DNA from: Patiria miniata
Taxonomy: Eukaryota; Echinodermata; Asteroidea; Valvatida; Asterinidae
Assembly (NCBI RefSeq): GCF_015706575.1
Contig: NW_024037064.1
Coordinates: 15,167,606-15,231,605 of the forward strand
Reading direction: 5' to 3'
DNA length: 64,000 nt
Made by a program: the position numbers and the translations under genes. Below are positions 23,973 to 36,062 of the stretch, piece by piece. A model generated the notes under the pieces. That model was not told the origin of the DNA, searched no databases, and saw nothing but the letters and a program-made list of their open reading frames with translations. Position 1 is the stretch's first letter. Each line of letters begins with the position of its first letter.

Positions 23973-24762
23973 GCTAAGCCGAGAAAGAAAAAAGAAGAGG
24001 AAAAATCCGACTTGGATTTCTTTCACAAAAATAAAAAATACCGTTACAAGCTTGTAACGGTATTGACTATATTAAATATATACAACGAAGAGTGAGTCAC
24101 AACTGCTGACTCACTCAACAAGAAGATAAATCACAGGTAGCAACTGCCTACCTGTGATTAAGAAAGAAAAATGAACGCGGAGGCCAGGCCCCGCAGACCC
24201 GAAATTCCCCACCGGTGTAGTGCAGAGAACCCCGAGCCTACAGGCCCGCAATACCCGCGCTACGGCTCGCTCCCCGCTGCCGACCCACCACCTAGTGTAA
24301 CGGCGGTAGTCGGCTGCGTAACGGGTCACAAGCCGCAGCACAAGCACACGGGTCCCAACCCCGCAAACACTAAAGAAAGGAAAAATTCCCCCAACAAAGG
24401 ACTTCACGGGGCTATGCACACGCACAGCCCCACCCAAATGAATAGGGCCGTGCACGCTGCCACGGCCTAAACAAAGAAACACGTAGAAACGAATGGGCCG
24501 TGCACGCTGCCACGGCCCAAACAATAGACGTGTACAAATGAATAGGCTGGCGTGTACAGCACTGCGTACACAGCCAGCAACGAAAAACCAACACGAAAAA
24601 CACCCAAAATATCACCAAAAATGAAACAAAAATCTGTAAAAACTAGACCCACTTGGTCTATAAACTAAGACAAAAAGGTAGATATCAAAATTACCGACTA
24701 ACGCGATCTAAAAACTTGATTTTCTTCGAAGACAACCCGGAGCTCCGGGGAGGCGTGGCTGT
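23973..24762 (-). other. 5' UTR of Keno-like copy 1
   Basis: Rich in hairpins. A perfect 28-bp palindrome (24037-24064) lies just upstream of ORF1, followed outward by AGTGAGTCA/TGACTCACT (24091-24115) and AATCACAGGTAG/CTACCTGTGATT (24129-24159). Further out are GGCCGTG/CACGGCC hairpins near 24448-24470 and 24495-24517 and a larger one near 24546-24580. Nearly identical to copy 2 beyond 24080. It must contain the internal promoter, but no motif is recognised. Confidence 0.65.
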
Positions 24763-24780
24763 CTGAAAAGAACAGATACT
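24763..24780 (-). repeat. U2 target-site duplication, copy 2 (between the elements)
   Basis: Third 18-bp U2 target copy, lying between the two retrotransposons. It shows that the second insertion used the target duplicate created by the first. Confidence 0.92.
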
Positions 24781-25397
24781 AATTTTTCATTTTAGGATCC
24801 CCCTAAAGAAGATCCCAGGGTAGGGTAGTCCCACTACACCTTAGTACGTGAGGCTACGAGCCTCCCTACCCTTTTAACCTAATATTTAAACCAACAGACA
24901 CTTGACAAAGACAAGACATGCAGTCAGTGTAGCCACGCTACCCACGCATTACCATGGTAGGGTACGACCCTAACTGGCTGACAGGAAAAATAAACAAACA
25001 GAAAACTATACCATAGAACTTCCGGACGCAACAACGCTCATACGAGCAAACATTCAATAAAAAGGACCTAAAGGGTCCTAACCAACAGAGCGAAAACGCT
25101 CACAGGTCCGACATTAGGATCCGAAACGGTCCTAAGACAACAAAAGCCAGCACAAAGCTAAGCTTAGTAAAAAAAGGCCTAAAGGGCCCCAAAACCAGGA
25201 GCAAAAAGACTCCCACAAAAAGGGGACCTAAAGGGTCCCAAAAAACAAGGAGCAAAAGGCTCCCACAAAAAAGACCTAAAGGGTCCAAAAAGCAGGGAGT
25301 AACAGCTCCCACACAAAGGACCTAAAGGGCCCGAGGTAAACAAGGAGAAAAAAAAATCTCCCACATGAAAAAAGGTTGCAATAATGCAACAACAAAT
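24781..25397 (-). other. 3' UTR of Keno-like copy 2
   Basis: Same terminal three-hairpin fold as copy 1 (24790-24875) and a mini-hairpin array at 25060-25345. It is 57 nt longer than in copy 1, with extra hairpin units near 25285-25345, so hairpin number varies between copies. Confidence 0.7.
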
Positions 25398-28300
25398 TTA
25401 GAACTTGAGGACAAGATGGTCGTCAATGACGACACATACCGCTCCCCGCACGCACCAGATGGTGCGGAACTTGGCCCGGTCCAGCCGGACAAAGTCTAAA
25501 TGTAAGCGGTTCTTGACCGCAGCCTTGACACGGTGAAGCACGTGGTCGGCATCCGGCCGTGAGCCATCATACAATGTCTCACAGCGCGAACACCAAACCA
25601 ACCACTTCACCGTGCTAATCAAATACCAGACCAGAAGAGAGTCTGGCCTGGTCTCTAGCCCTGACCCATACAAAACGCAGGAACGGGTCAGGGAAAAATA
25701 ACGGGCCAGGGCTTTGCAACCAATGTGCTCGACCCAGGCCCACAAAATGTAAACGAAAGGGCAGTCCCAAAAAACGTGGCTAAGTGACTCGGGAGCGGCA
25801 CAGCCTACCCGAGGACACTTGCCATCACCAATGCCCCAATGGCCTAAACGTTGGGAGGTTTTTAAGGCCCCCCATGCTACCCTCCAATTCAAGTCCCGCA
25901 AGCGGTTACTCAAATTGGAGGAGTGACAAAGTTTAAAAACATGCTTAAAATCAATCCCATTAATTGCCGGATGCTGGGTAGGCTCCCGGCTCGACAACAG
26001 GTCGTAAAGTTGCCGGACCCTTACGGGCCCCCAGTCGATGTCCGGCGTAATGGTAGAAATAAGCAAGACCAGCTTGCAAAATTGACGGTAAAACCCAGTG
26101 GGTTGGAGGGCGTGTGGGGTATCATTCCTCCAGATGTTACGGGGGAGAACCCCAAGGAGTGACGAGGCCGCCCAGTACAGAGAAAAAAATCTCCAAGGAG
26201 GACCATCGTCACTCAACAAAACCCTAAACCCACTGGCAAAGAAAGCGTCACATTTGTGACGAATATTGGTGACCCCAAGGCCACCATTAGCTAAAGTCTG
26301 GACAAGGACTGACCTTTTTACAAGTTCAGTCTTGCCAGACCAAATAAACGAAAAAATGGCCCGGTTAATAACCCTCTCTACCGAAACCGGCAGAGGATAA
26401 ACCGGGGCCAAGAAAAACAACGGAGTTAAAATCAAGGTGTTGACCAGCAACACCTTGCCTAAAAGAGAGAGCATTCTCCCTTTCCACATGTCCAAAGTGG
26501 ACTGCAGATTGGGGATCCGCTCTCTCCAATTCATAGGGCCCATGTCCCCACCGCCCACCCAGACACCGTTGATTTTAATCGGGTCTCTGGTCCACTGGAT
26601 AGGGACCTCGTCGGGAAGGCAGTCGGGCCATGAGCCAAAAATCAAGCCTTTGGACTTGGCGAAGTTAAGGCGAGACCCGCTCGCACGAGAAAATGCATCG
26701 ATGATGCCAAACAACCGCCTCACCGATCTGAAATCCCGAACTATGCAGGTAGTGTCGTCTGCGTACTGCAGAACCCTGCATTCGAGACCACTGGCCCCGG
26801 GGATTGTCAGACCGGTGAGACGGCAATCTCTAACAATAGTTTGAGCAAAAGGCTCAATAAAAAGCACATACAAAAGAGGGGAGAGGGGGCAACCCTGCCT
26901 CACTCCCCTCGTGACTAAAAAGGGATCCGACAAAGATCCATTGATAAAAATGGCACTGGATATGTCTGTATATAGCAGCTCTATCCAGTGCCGGAAATTA
27001 GGTCCAAAACCAAAACGGTCAAGGACCTTAAAAAGAAAATCCCAATTGACCCTGTCAAAGGCCTTCTGCTGGTCAAGGGAAATAACAAGGCAGTCAAGGT
27101 TCTTTCCATCCACGAATGCTACCAGATCCCGAAGGAGTCTGATATTATCATGGATGGACCTCCCCTTGACGCCACAAGTTTGAAACTGACCGACAATGTC
27201 GGGCAACACCCGACCAAGGCGGAGGCACAAGGCCTTCGACAGGATCTTGTAATCTACATTGAGAAGGGATATGGGGCGCTTGTTCCTAGGATCAAGCGGA
27301 TCCCCTCCCTTCTCTAAAAGTGTGATGATTCCCAATCGCTGAGAATCACCTAGACTATTTACAGAAAAGGCGCAACGGAAGACCCCCAGAAGGTCGGGAC
27401 CGACCAAATCCCAGAACTTCACGTAGAATTCCTTGGGCAGGCCGTCCCCACCAGGAGTCTTACCGTTGGCCATGCTACTTAAAGCCGCATCAAGTTCCGA
27501 CAGCTCAAGTTGGCTGTCCAAATCGATGCGGCTCTCTTCGTCTAGAAACGCCGACAAAGAGTCTAAAAAAGGAGATTGCAAATCGACCTCCACAGGCTCG
27601 TCTGAAAACAAATCGAGATAAAAATCTCGATAAACAGCGGCGATCTCCTCTGGAGAGGAAACAGTGTCCCCTCCGGGACTGTAAACGGAAGAAATGATTT
27701 TCTTCCGAGCCTGGGAGGTTTCTTTTTGGTAGAAGTATTTGGACGGCTTCTCCCCTTCATCGAGGTCACGAACCCGCGAGCGGACTCGAGCCCCCTCCGC
27801 TTCGAAGTCGTCCAGTTCGGAAATTGCACTCCTAATATTTTCATGCCGAGCAAGAACTTCAGGAGTGGAGTGCCCGGCATTAAGTTCTGAAACGACGGAG
27901 CGCAGGGCAGCCAAAAGTGACTCCCTGCGCCTCCGTCTACTTCTAACTTGTCTATAAGAAAAAATGGAAATAAATCGCCTAATGCGGGACTTGACGTCCT
28001 CCCACCAGAGGAGTTCGTTTCCGTACCCCTCCTTGAGAGATCGCCAGCCCGCATAAGCTTCTCTAAATTCCCTTTGAAAGCCAGCGTCGGCCAGGATGGA
28101 AACATTACATTTCCAATAACCCCGACCGGCGCCAGCAATCTCCGGGAGATTAAATTGCAAAACAACACCGTCATGGTCGCTAAAGTAGCATGGCGAATGC
28201 AGGCAAGACACCACGTCGACCGAACTGGACGCGTAAATACGATCCAGCCGGCTCGACACCGTGTTCGCCGCATTGCGCCATGTAAAAGAAATTTCTGACG

Positions 28301-28850
28301 GATTGAGAGACCGCCAGCAGTCGCTCAAAGAAAAATCGTCTATGAGATGGCCCAGCTCGCCGGACCCAATCCCACAAGATGTGGAATCAGAACCACGGCG
28401 ATCTAGGTCCAAATTTAAAACACAATTAAAATCTCCCGTAAGAATTACGGGAAGATGTCCCGTCAGACGGGATGCAACTTCCGTGAAGAAGAGACGACGC
28501 GTCCTGGGGTCGGTAGGGGCATAAACAGTGCAAAGTCGCACTCCCCTCCCTCCTCCAGGAGCGCGCAAAATACCAGAAACGACCCTCCCTTCAGAATCAA
28601 AGGAAGGATCGGAAAAAACAAACGGACTTCTGGCAGGCAGGAGGATGATGGTGCCTCGGGAAGAGGAAGTGCCAAAACTGGCAAACATCTTCCCCTTCCA
28701 CTCTGCCCGCCAAGAAGCTAAGTCATCATTGCCGGCAATATGACACTCCTGAAGACAAGAAATGTCATACCCCCGGCAAAGACTAAAAATCCGTCTCCTC
28801 TTCACTGGATCACGCATCCCATTCACATTTAGTGTGAGAATGGCGACCAT
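25398..28850 (-). CDS. ORF2: APE endonuclease / reverse transcriptase (copy 2)
   Basis: Open for 1150 codons, the same length as copy 1. It keeps LNVNG, the catalytic Glu of QECH, TGDFN, RLDRIY, SDH, VRQGCPLSPLLY, YADD at 696-699 and the C-terminal CX4CX7HX4C knuckle. The segment from about residue 460 to 900 is almost identical to copy 1 apart from scattered changes, whereas residues 1-450 and about 920-975 differ much more. All catalytic residues seen are intact, so this copy could supply active protein. Start MVAILTLNVNG lies just after the ORF1 stop at 28868. Confidence 0.95.
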   Translation of the reverse strand: MVAILTLNVNGMRDPVKRRRIFSLCRGYDISCLQECHIAGNDDLASWRAEWKGKMFASFGTSSSRGTIILLPARSPFVFSDPSFDSEGRVVSGILRAPGGGRGVRLCTVYAPTDPRTRRLFFTEVASRLTGHLPVILTGDFNCVLNLDLDRRGSDSTSCGIGSGELGHLIDDFSLSDCWRSLNPSEISFTWRNAANTVSSRLDRIYASSSVDVVSCLHSPCYFSDHDGVVLQFNLPEIAGAGRGYWKCNVSILADAGFQREFREAYAGWRSLKEGYGNELLWWEDVKSRIRRFISIFSYRQVRSRRRRRESLLAALRSVVSELNAGHSTPEVLARHENIRSAISELDDFEAEGARVRSRVRDLDEGEKPSKYFYQKETSQARKKIISSVYSPGGDTVSSPEEIAAVYRDFYLDLFSDEPVEVDLQSPFLDSLSAFLDEESRIDLDSQLELSELDAALSSMANGKTPGGDGLPKEFYVKFWDLVGPDLLGVFRCAFSVNSLGDSQRLGIITLLEKGGDPLDPRNKRPISLLNVDYKILSKALCLRLGRVLPDIVGQFQTCGVKGRSIHDNIRLLRDLVAFVDGKNLDCLVISLDQQKAFDRVNWDFLFKVLDRFGFGPNFRHWIELLYTDISSAIFINGSLSDPFLVTRGVRQGCPLSPLLYVLFIEPFAQTIVRDCRLTGLTIPGASGLECRVLQYADDTTCIVRDFRSVRRLFGIIDAFSRASGSRLNFAKSKGLIFGSWPDCLPDEVPIQWTRDPIKINGVWVGGGDMGPMNWRERIPNLQSTLDMWKGRMLSLLGKVLLVNTLILTPLFFLAPVYPLPVSVERVINRAIFSFIWSGKTELVKRSVLVQTLANGGLGVTNIRHKCDAFFASGFRVLLSDDGPPWRFFSLYWAASSLLGVLPRNIWRNDTPHALQPTGFYRQFCKLVLLISTITPDIDWGPVRVRQLYDLLSSREPTQHPAINGIDFKHVFKLCHSSNLSNRLRDLNWRVAWGALKTSQRLGHWGIGDGKCPRVGCAAPESLSHVFWDCPFVYILWAWVEHIGCKALARYFSLTRSCVLYGSGLETRPDSLLVWYLISTVKWLVWCSRCETLYDGSRPDADHVLHRVKAAVKNRLHLDFVRLDRAKFRTIWCVRGAVCVVIDDHLVLKF

Positions 28851-28867
28851 GCCGAGTGTATAAAAAA

Positions 28868-30261
28868 TTACTCGGGCGGATCACCCTTAGGGGATCCGTC
28901 CTTTGTTTTGCTAGGTGAGGGAGGGGGTTTTGCAACCCTCTTCCCTCTGTCTGAGTCTGAAGACGACTCAGACAGGTTAACTGATGCCGCCCCACCCGGG
29001 ATGGATGGCGCGGCACTAGAGGAGGGTGCGGCCTTAGCCTTACCCTCCTCCATCTCCGAACCGGAGGAAAACCCTGGCCCCGTGCTCTTTTTCGGGGCCA
29101 CACACGAAGAGGCCGAGTCCGAACCAGAAGAAGTACTTCTGGCCCTCTTCTTCTTCAATTTTCGCTTCTTCCCCTCTACTGGGGAAAAAGGAATTGCCTT
29201 CTCGATGGCCGCTGCCTGGCATTCGATGTCATCACAGACCACCACTGGTGGTCCGTTGACGCCAGTACAGTCGGCACAACCGACCCGATTCGTGAGTGTG
29301 CCTCTGGTGATCTCACGACCGCAGTGGAAACATGCCCACGCGGTCGGAGCCTCCAGAGACCCACAAACCCTCGCGCAGCGCAAACACGCTGCTCGAGGCA
29401 GTTCAAAGGTGGCTAGAGTCGGAGCCTCCGAGTCCGAAGTGTCGGACTTCGAAGACTCAAACTCGTCCGAGTCGGAGCTCTCCACCCCCGTCACATCCAC
29501 AGCTGTGGATGCGGTAGGAGGCGAAGGAGGCTCCGACTGGCTAGGTTGTGCAGGGGCAGATTTCCCCTGCACAACTACGTCAGCCCACCGTTTGGTGGGC
29601 TTCACTTTGTTAGCGAAAGACTTGGGGCACTTCTGAAAGTTGTGCCCCTCGTCCCCGCAAAACGTGCACTTAACACGGTTGGGGCACTCAGACGAGAGAT
29701 GCCCCAACTTTAAACATTTGTAGCATTTAACGGCCTTACAGGCCGATGCTACGTGCGCCTGGTCCCCGCAACGGGCGCAAGTCCGGGCTGGCCAGTGTAG
29801 CCAACCCAGGCATTGCGGTTCCCGATGCGGAGAACCGAGGGAATGTTTTGGACACCCGACATAAGGTATTGTCGGGTGCCCGTAAATACGGAGGGCTCTT
29901 CGGGGTAGGTCTGAAACCTACCCTTATGAACCCTCCCGTATCTAGAGAGGATGGATCGGACGATGTTATCGTCCAGATCCACCTCGACAAACTTAACAGA
30001 AACCAGCTTGAGGGTGCCGTGTGAAAGCACATGGCACCCTTCAAGCCGGTCTAAATGCGGTAAAAACCGCTTGGCTTGGGCGGCAGATTTGAACGTTACG
30101 TCAAATCTGCCACCCTGCAACGGCTGTAAGGCCTCAAGATGGGCCGCGGGGGAAATCCCCACGCCTTTGAGCGCCTTAAACGCGTCACTAGGCGCCCCCT
30201 TGCCGTCAAATTTGACTTCAACGGCGCGGAGGCGCCGAGCTTCGTATGTCTTGGAAGACAT
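28868..30261 (-). pseudogene. ORF1: zinc-knuckle RNA-binding protein, 1-nt frameshift (copy 2)
   Basis: Starts MSSKTYEARRLRAV at 30261. The RRM-like part is in frame to about residue 155, where one base is missing near 29795, just before the first zinc knuckle. Reading in the shifted frame continues through the remaining knuckles, the three-CX2C Cys-rich region (29219-29386), a basic patch and a Ser/Asp tail to the stop at 28868. The lesion is at a different site from that of copy 1, so the two were broken independently or both reflect sequencing errors. Confidence 0.85.
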
Positions 30262-31129
30262 ATTGAAGCGATCCCCAAAATAAGATGTCCAACTAGGACC
30301 AAGAAAGAAAAAACAAAAGAATGGACACCGAAACTAACTTGTGTCGATGTCCAAACTAAGGGATGGTAGCAAACTGCCTACCAGTCCCACAGAAATATAT
30401 AATACAGATACCGATACAAACTTGTATCGGTAATAAATTATTTATTATATACAAAAGAGTGAGTCACAACTGCTGACTCACTCAACAAGAAGATAAATCA
30501 CAGGTAGCAACTGCCTACCTGTGATTAAGAAAAAAAATGAACGCGGAGGCCAGGCCCCGCAGACCCGAAATTCCCCACCGGTGTAGTGCAGAGAACCCCG
30601 AGCCTACAGGCCCGCAATACCCGCGCTACGGCTCGCTCCCCGCTGCCGACCCACCACCTAGTGTAACGGCGGTAGTCGGCTGCGTAACGGGTCACAAGCC
30701 GCAGCACAAGCACACGGGTCCCAACCCCGCAAACGCTATAGAAAGGAGAAAATTCCCCCAACAAAGGACTTCACGGGGCTATGCACACGCACAGCCCCAC
30801 CCAAATGAATAGGGCCGTGCACGCTGCCACGGCCTAAACAAAGAAACACGTAGAAACGAATGGGCCGTGCACGCTGCCACGGCCCAAACAAAAGACGTGT
30901 ACAAATGAATAGGCTGGCGTGTACAGCACTGCGTACACAGCCAGCAACGAAAAACCAACACGAAAAACACCCAAAATATCACCAAAATTGCAACGAAAAT
31001 CTCTAAAAACTAGACCTACTTGGTCTATAAACGAAGACAAAAAGGAAGATACAAAAATTATCTTCTCACGCGATCGAAAAACTTGAATATAGTCGCAGAC
31101 AACCCGGAGCTCCGGGGAGGCGTGGCTGT
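30262..31129 (-). other. 5' UTR of Keno-like copy 2
   Basis: A TACCGATACAA/TTGTATCGGTA hairpin (30409-30432) corresponds to the 28-bp palindrome of copy 1 with a compensated base pair. Hairpins at 30458-30482 and 30496-30526 match copy 1, as do the GGCCGTG/CACGGCC hairpins near 30812-30885. An extra 78 bp relative to copy 1 lies next to ORF1. Confidence 0.65.
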
Positions 31130-31147
31130 CTGAAAAGAACAGATACT
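31130..31147 (-). repeat. U2 target-site duplication, copy 3 (5' flank)
   Basis: 18-bp target at the 5' end of the second element, still joined to the natural U2 5' sequence. Confidence 0.92.
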
Positions 31148-31181
31148 ACACATGATCTTAGCCAAAAGGCCGAGAAGCGAT
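31130..31181 (-). pseudogene. U2: U2 snRNA 5' part with intact branch-point recognition sequence (unit 4)
   Basis: First 52 nt of U2 (31181 down to 31130), including the uninterrupted TGTGTAGTATCTGTTC. This is the only U2 5' half in the window without the short insert, so this unit carried an intact U2 before the Keno-like elements arrived. The transcript now continues into the retrotransposon. Confidence 0.93.
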
Positions 31182-31682
31182 AACGATTAATATTAAAACA
31201 ATAGCGCGGAAAGGGATTATTCGTCTTGAAATACTGTTTGCTATTGTTCTTCTTATTATTTATTTTTGCCTTTTTTTGTTTCCTGGTGTGAAAACAAAAA
31301 AAAAGACTCCTGCGCGTCCACCGCAACTCAACGAAACCAGGGGAGAGAGAGATGAGCAAGAAATCTCCGGCTTTCTCAGATTAACAGAGACATATACATT
31401 CTTAAAAATATTTCTATCATGCATTTTCATACACCTCGATCATATTTCACCCAAAATCTTGTTGAAAAAATTAATCCAGACAAAAAATGGGATCAATGCA
31501 TCAGTGAGCGAGAGCGTCGGCACTAAATGCCGTACGTACGATGTACCGGGACAAGCATATCAATAGATGGCGCCCTTCAACACTCCCGGTCATCGCGCCT
31601 CGGCGTTTCCCATCTGGGTATTTCTCAGGGCCTGCCAATGGGTCCCACATTAGGGGCGGGGAAATACTTCAGTTTGTCAGTA

Positions 31683-31755
31683 AGCTCCGTGGCCGAGTGG
31701 TTAGAGAGCACATGTAGAAAGTAATAGACCGTGGGTTCGAGTCCCAGCCTGCCGC
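31683..31755 (+). tRNA. tRNA-like element (unit 4)
   Basis: Copy of the element at 1614-1686; A and B boxes intact, stems degenerate. Confidence 0.5.
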
Positions 31756-32380
31756 TTTCCTTTAATTGCTTGGTTATTGTTTTGTTTTGTTATTTTTTCA
31801 CTTACTTATTTCCCCTTTTTGTAATAATTACTATTTTATTTCATTGATTTATTGTTTATTTCGTCATGAAGTTATAAGAAGAAAATTCGAAAGAAAAGAA
31901 AACATTCGTCATACCGTTTTCATTTGCGCTTATAATACTTATGTATCAATATCAATGCGGTCCCGCGGGGAGTTAATTGAAGAGAGAGAAAGAAAGAAAA
32001 GAAACAAACGGGAAACAAATGTCAACGCACCATTATTTGTCCATTTTTGTAACCTTTGGTGAATAAGTCATTCACATTCTACATGAGGCAACATTTAAGA
32101 CAATGCATATACATACATGTATGGCTAATGTACTCAGCCGGCCGGCCGGTCACATACGCAGTGCGTAAAATTTTGCATAATGATTAAGTTAAAGGACACA
32201 GTGGGAATTCTATCTGGAACAGTGTTCTATTGTTTATAAAAAAAATTAGAGAAATTGATTTCGGCTATGAGTGAAGGTAGAGGTGGAGTTAGACAGGCAG
32301 CGACAAATCTCTTTTTTGAAGGTTGTGGTGGCTCTGAAAAGAGCCTTTTGGGTTTGTGGATGCAAAGTAAGTTCTTTTCT

Positions 32381-32758
32381 TTACTTTGACACTTTGGCGG
32401 TCTTCTTGGGCAGAAGAACTTGCTGGATGTTGGGAAGGACACCACCCTGCGCGATGGTAACTCCGCTCATCAACTTGTTCAACTCCTCGTCGTTGCGTAT
32501 AGCAAGCTGCAGATGGCGGGGATTAATTCTCGTCTTCTTGTTGTCTCGTGCAGCGTTTCCGGCCAGTTCCAAGATCTCCGCGGTAAGGTACTCCATCACT
32601 GCCGCAAGGTAGACCGGTGCACCGGCACCGACACGCTGGGCGTAGTTGCCCTTACGCAGAAATCTGTGAACACGACCCACGGGGAACTGGAGTCCCGCCC
32701 TGGAGGACCTGCTCTTGGCCTTGCTTCTTGCTTTGCCGCTCTTTCCTCGCCCAGTCAT
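32381..32758 (-). CDS. H2A: Histone H2A (unit 4)
   Basis: Predicted protein identical to the other H2A copies despite the 12.6 kb insertion upstream in + coordinates. Stem-loop at 32330-32345. Confidence 0.98.
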   Translation of the reverse strand: MTGRGKSGKARSKAKSRSSRAGLQFPVGRVHRFLRKGNYAQRVGAGAPVYLAAVMEYLTAEILELAGNAARDNKKTRINPRHLQLAIRNDEELNKLMSGVTIAQGGVLPNIQQVLLPKKTAKVSK

Positions 32759-33543
32759 CTTGACAGTATAGTGACAGAAGATGAATGTACTCTGCAGTAA
32801 AGGTGGTGTGTGAATGAACCCACTTGGAAAACACAACACTAGTTATAGCGTTCTGGTGGATTGGCTGAAGCGTGCCAAGTAGCCAATCACGCGACACGGG
32901 CGTGCCCGTCGCACGGTTGGGTGCACCGCATCCATTTTGGACGCGGGGGACGAGGGAACAAAAAATTACAACTGTGTCATCGTCGTTCAAAGTAATGGAA
33001 TCACTAGATAAAACACAGAAACATGCAACATTCTTACCTCCATTTTAAGACGTTTTATTGTTATTCCGCCGAAGAAGTCCCATGATCTTTCGACCAGCCT
33101 CCGCACAATGGCAGTGATTCGTTGCTCTCACGCGGCGGTTAAAACTGGCCTCGGTTTCTTGCTAGATATTTGTAACATCCCACAGACGAAATCCTAATTT
33201 ATTTTTTAATAGTAACCCACTCAACAAAATGCAAGCACTCGTCCGGAGATTGAAAGAAATGACCAATTGAAAAAGGCTGTGGCATAAATTAAATTATGTG
33301 TTTACGACGACGACAAGACTCAGGGATTAACTTTAATCGCATTACCTCCCCTCGCCTCACGAAGGGTAAAAGCATATTAAAAAAAAAGAGAGAGAGTGAA
33401 AGGGACACAACAGAATAAAAAAAGGTTAGTTGTAAAACCTAAGAAATGGGCTGATCGGGCGAACTGAGCTGACTGGCAAATCTCTTTTTGGAAACTGTGT
33501 TGGCTCTGAAAAGAGCCGTTTGGTTTTGAAGCCTTCAAAATTT

Positions 33544-33912
33544 CTATTTTGAAGTCGTGTACTTGGTGACGGCCTTGGTGCCTTCGCTGACTGCATGCTT
33601 AGCAAGCTCCCCGGGAAGAAGTAGGCGTACTGCTGTCTGCACTTCACGGCTTGTGATGGTGGACTTCTTGTTGTAGAGAGCGAGGCGAGAAGATTCGCTG
33701 GCGATGCGCTCAAACACGTCGTTGACAAAGCTGTTCATGATGCTCATTGCCTTGCTCGAGATTCCGGTGTCGGGGTGCACCTGTTTCATCACTTTGTAGA
33801 TGTAGATGCCGTAGCTCTCCTTGCGACGCCGGTGCCTCTTTTTGTTTGCGCTAACCGGACCCTTAGTATTTCCGGCCTTCTTCTGACCTTTTCCGCTAAC
33901 TTTGGGAGCCAT
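33544..33912 (-). CDS. H2B: Histone H2B (unit 4)
   Basis: Predicted protein identical to the other H2B copies. Stem-loop at 33502-33517. Confidence 0.98.
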   Translation of the reverse strand: MAPKVSGKGQKKAGNTKGPVSANKKRHRRRKESYGIYIYKVMKQVHPDTGISSKAMSIMNSFVNDVFERIASESSRLALYNKKSTITSREVQTAVRLLLPGELAKHAVSEGTKAVTKYTTSK

Positions 33913-34634
33913 ATTGGAGGACTTGGAATGTATCGGATCGTGAGATCGAATGAAAGACCAGCACGTCTTGGCCGGCTTTTATTGTGCACAGCTTGGATTC
34001 TGACCACCCATGCATCGTCCACTTTCCCGCCAGTGACCGCTAACCCATGCGTGAAGAAAGCGGTATGCGTGCATAGTTATACAATGCACGCACGGCACGA
34101 CCCCCCCCCCCCCCCCCTCCCCGGCAAGGGTATTTTTAGCCTTTTTCTCAGACTGACACGTGTATAAGTGTCCTTCTTAAATATTATTGTCTACTGAATT
34201 TCTGGGAAATAATAAAGTCATCTCCAGCGGAGGGCGAATTAATATGTCGTAGTGCACCAATACTTCTTTAAATGTTGTTTCCCCCTTATGCACCATCCAT
34301 TTATAATGAATCATACAATGTAACGCAAAACCGACGAAAATAAGAGAACGAGTACCTGTAATTGTCAAAACAGATAGGAAATATATATCATTATTACCAT
34401 GCCCATAACAATTCAATTTTGCCTGGAACACGTTTCGGATGAGGCATACGTATAGAACCCAAAAAGTGGAATGTATTTGGACAGAATATCAACAATAATA
34501 ATTCGGAAAAAAATCAACGGCCCTTTATTCTTTATTTGAAGGAAAACTCAGGGATTGGACTTAATCTCTCTTTGAAGAAGTAGTGGCTCTGAAAAGAGCC
34601 GTTAGTTTTATTTCTTTTTGCGCACACAACGTGC

Positions 34635-35147
<513 letters not shown>

Positions 35148-35738
35148 CTAACAATGGGCTATCTTCCGATTGGGTGCTTCGGGGGCCAAGCGGAGACGCT
35201 TCAGTGATCACGATTTCCGTACGTTGAAAAAGTATAGACGTTAAATTTCAATCGAAAATGCTGCTTTTCCGAGCCTATAGTATTATGAGCCCTCGGCAAC
35301 AGAATCCATTTGGGATCGTTGTGACTACAATATTTCTCCCACCCCCTACTTGGGATTAATTGAACCCCAATAAACACCCCCTCCCCCACCCCCTAAAAGA
35401 AAAGTGACAAACATACGGATTTCCCTGGCTGCTGTTTATGTTTGTTTTGTAATAAAGACAATAATCACACACACCCATTCGCGAACAAAATGTCACGGAT
35501 CCCTCTATACGTTCCCCGCTATATCCTGAGACGAGCACCCAGTAATTATTACTTAATCGACTTTGACAAAAAATGGAGACCAGACATGTTTTACAGTGGA
35601 AATAGGGAGGGGAAAAGCAACTCTAAGAACACACATGACAAGGACAAGTGAAATCGAGTAAAATCAAGATTCAATCTCTTTTTTGAAATAGTGGTGGCTC
35701 TGAAAAGAGCCGTTCGGTTTGATTTTTGAATATGGTGT

Positions 35739-36062
<324 letters not shown>

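Larger units (their letters stand above)
18516..24762 (-). mobile_element. Keno-like U2-specific non-LTR retrotransposon, copy 1
   Basis: 6247-bp full-length element: 5' UTR (24762 down to 23973), ORF1, ORF2, then 3' UTR ending ...AAAAAATT without a poly-A tail. It sits exactly in U2 with an 18-bp target duplication on both sides. APE-type endonuclease plus RT and zinc-knuckle ORF1 place it in the L1/Tx1 group, where Keno elements are known to target U2. The family name rests on target and architecture, not on alignment. ORF2 is intact but ORF1 has a 1-nt frameshift, so mobility in cis is doubtful. Confidence 0.9.
24781..31129 (-). mobile_element. Keno-like U2-specific non-LTR retrotransposon, copy 2
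   Basis: 6349-bp full-length element of the same family and orientation as copy 1, inserted at the same U2 base. Its 5' end (ACAGCCACGCCTCC) follows U2 TTTTCAG directly. ORF2 is intact and ORF1 carries its own 1-nt frameshift. The 5' UTR and RT region are nearly identical to copy 1, while ORF1 and the endonuclease are clearly diverged. Confidence 0.9.

Noticed and set aside
18516..31129. R2- or R4-type rDNA element
   Set aside because: The endonuclease is APE-type at the N-terminus, and the target is U2, not 28S rRNA.
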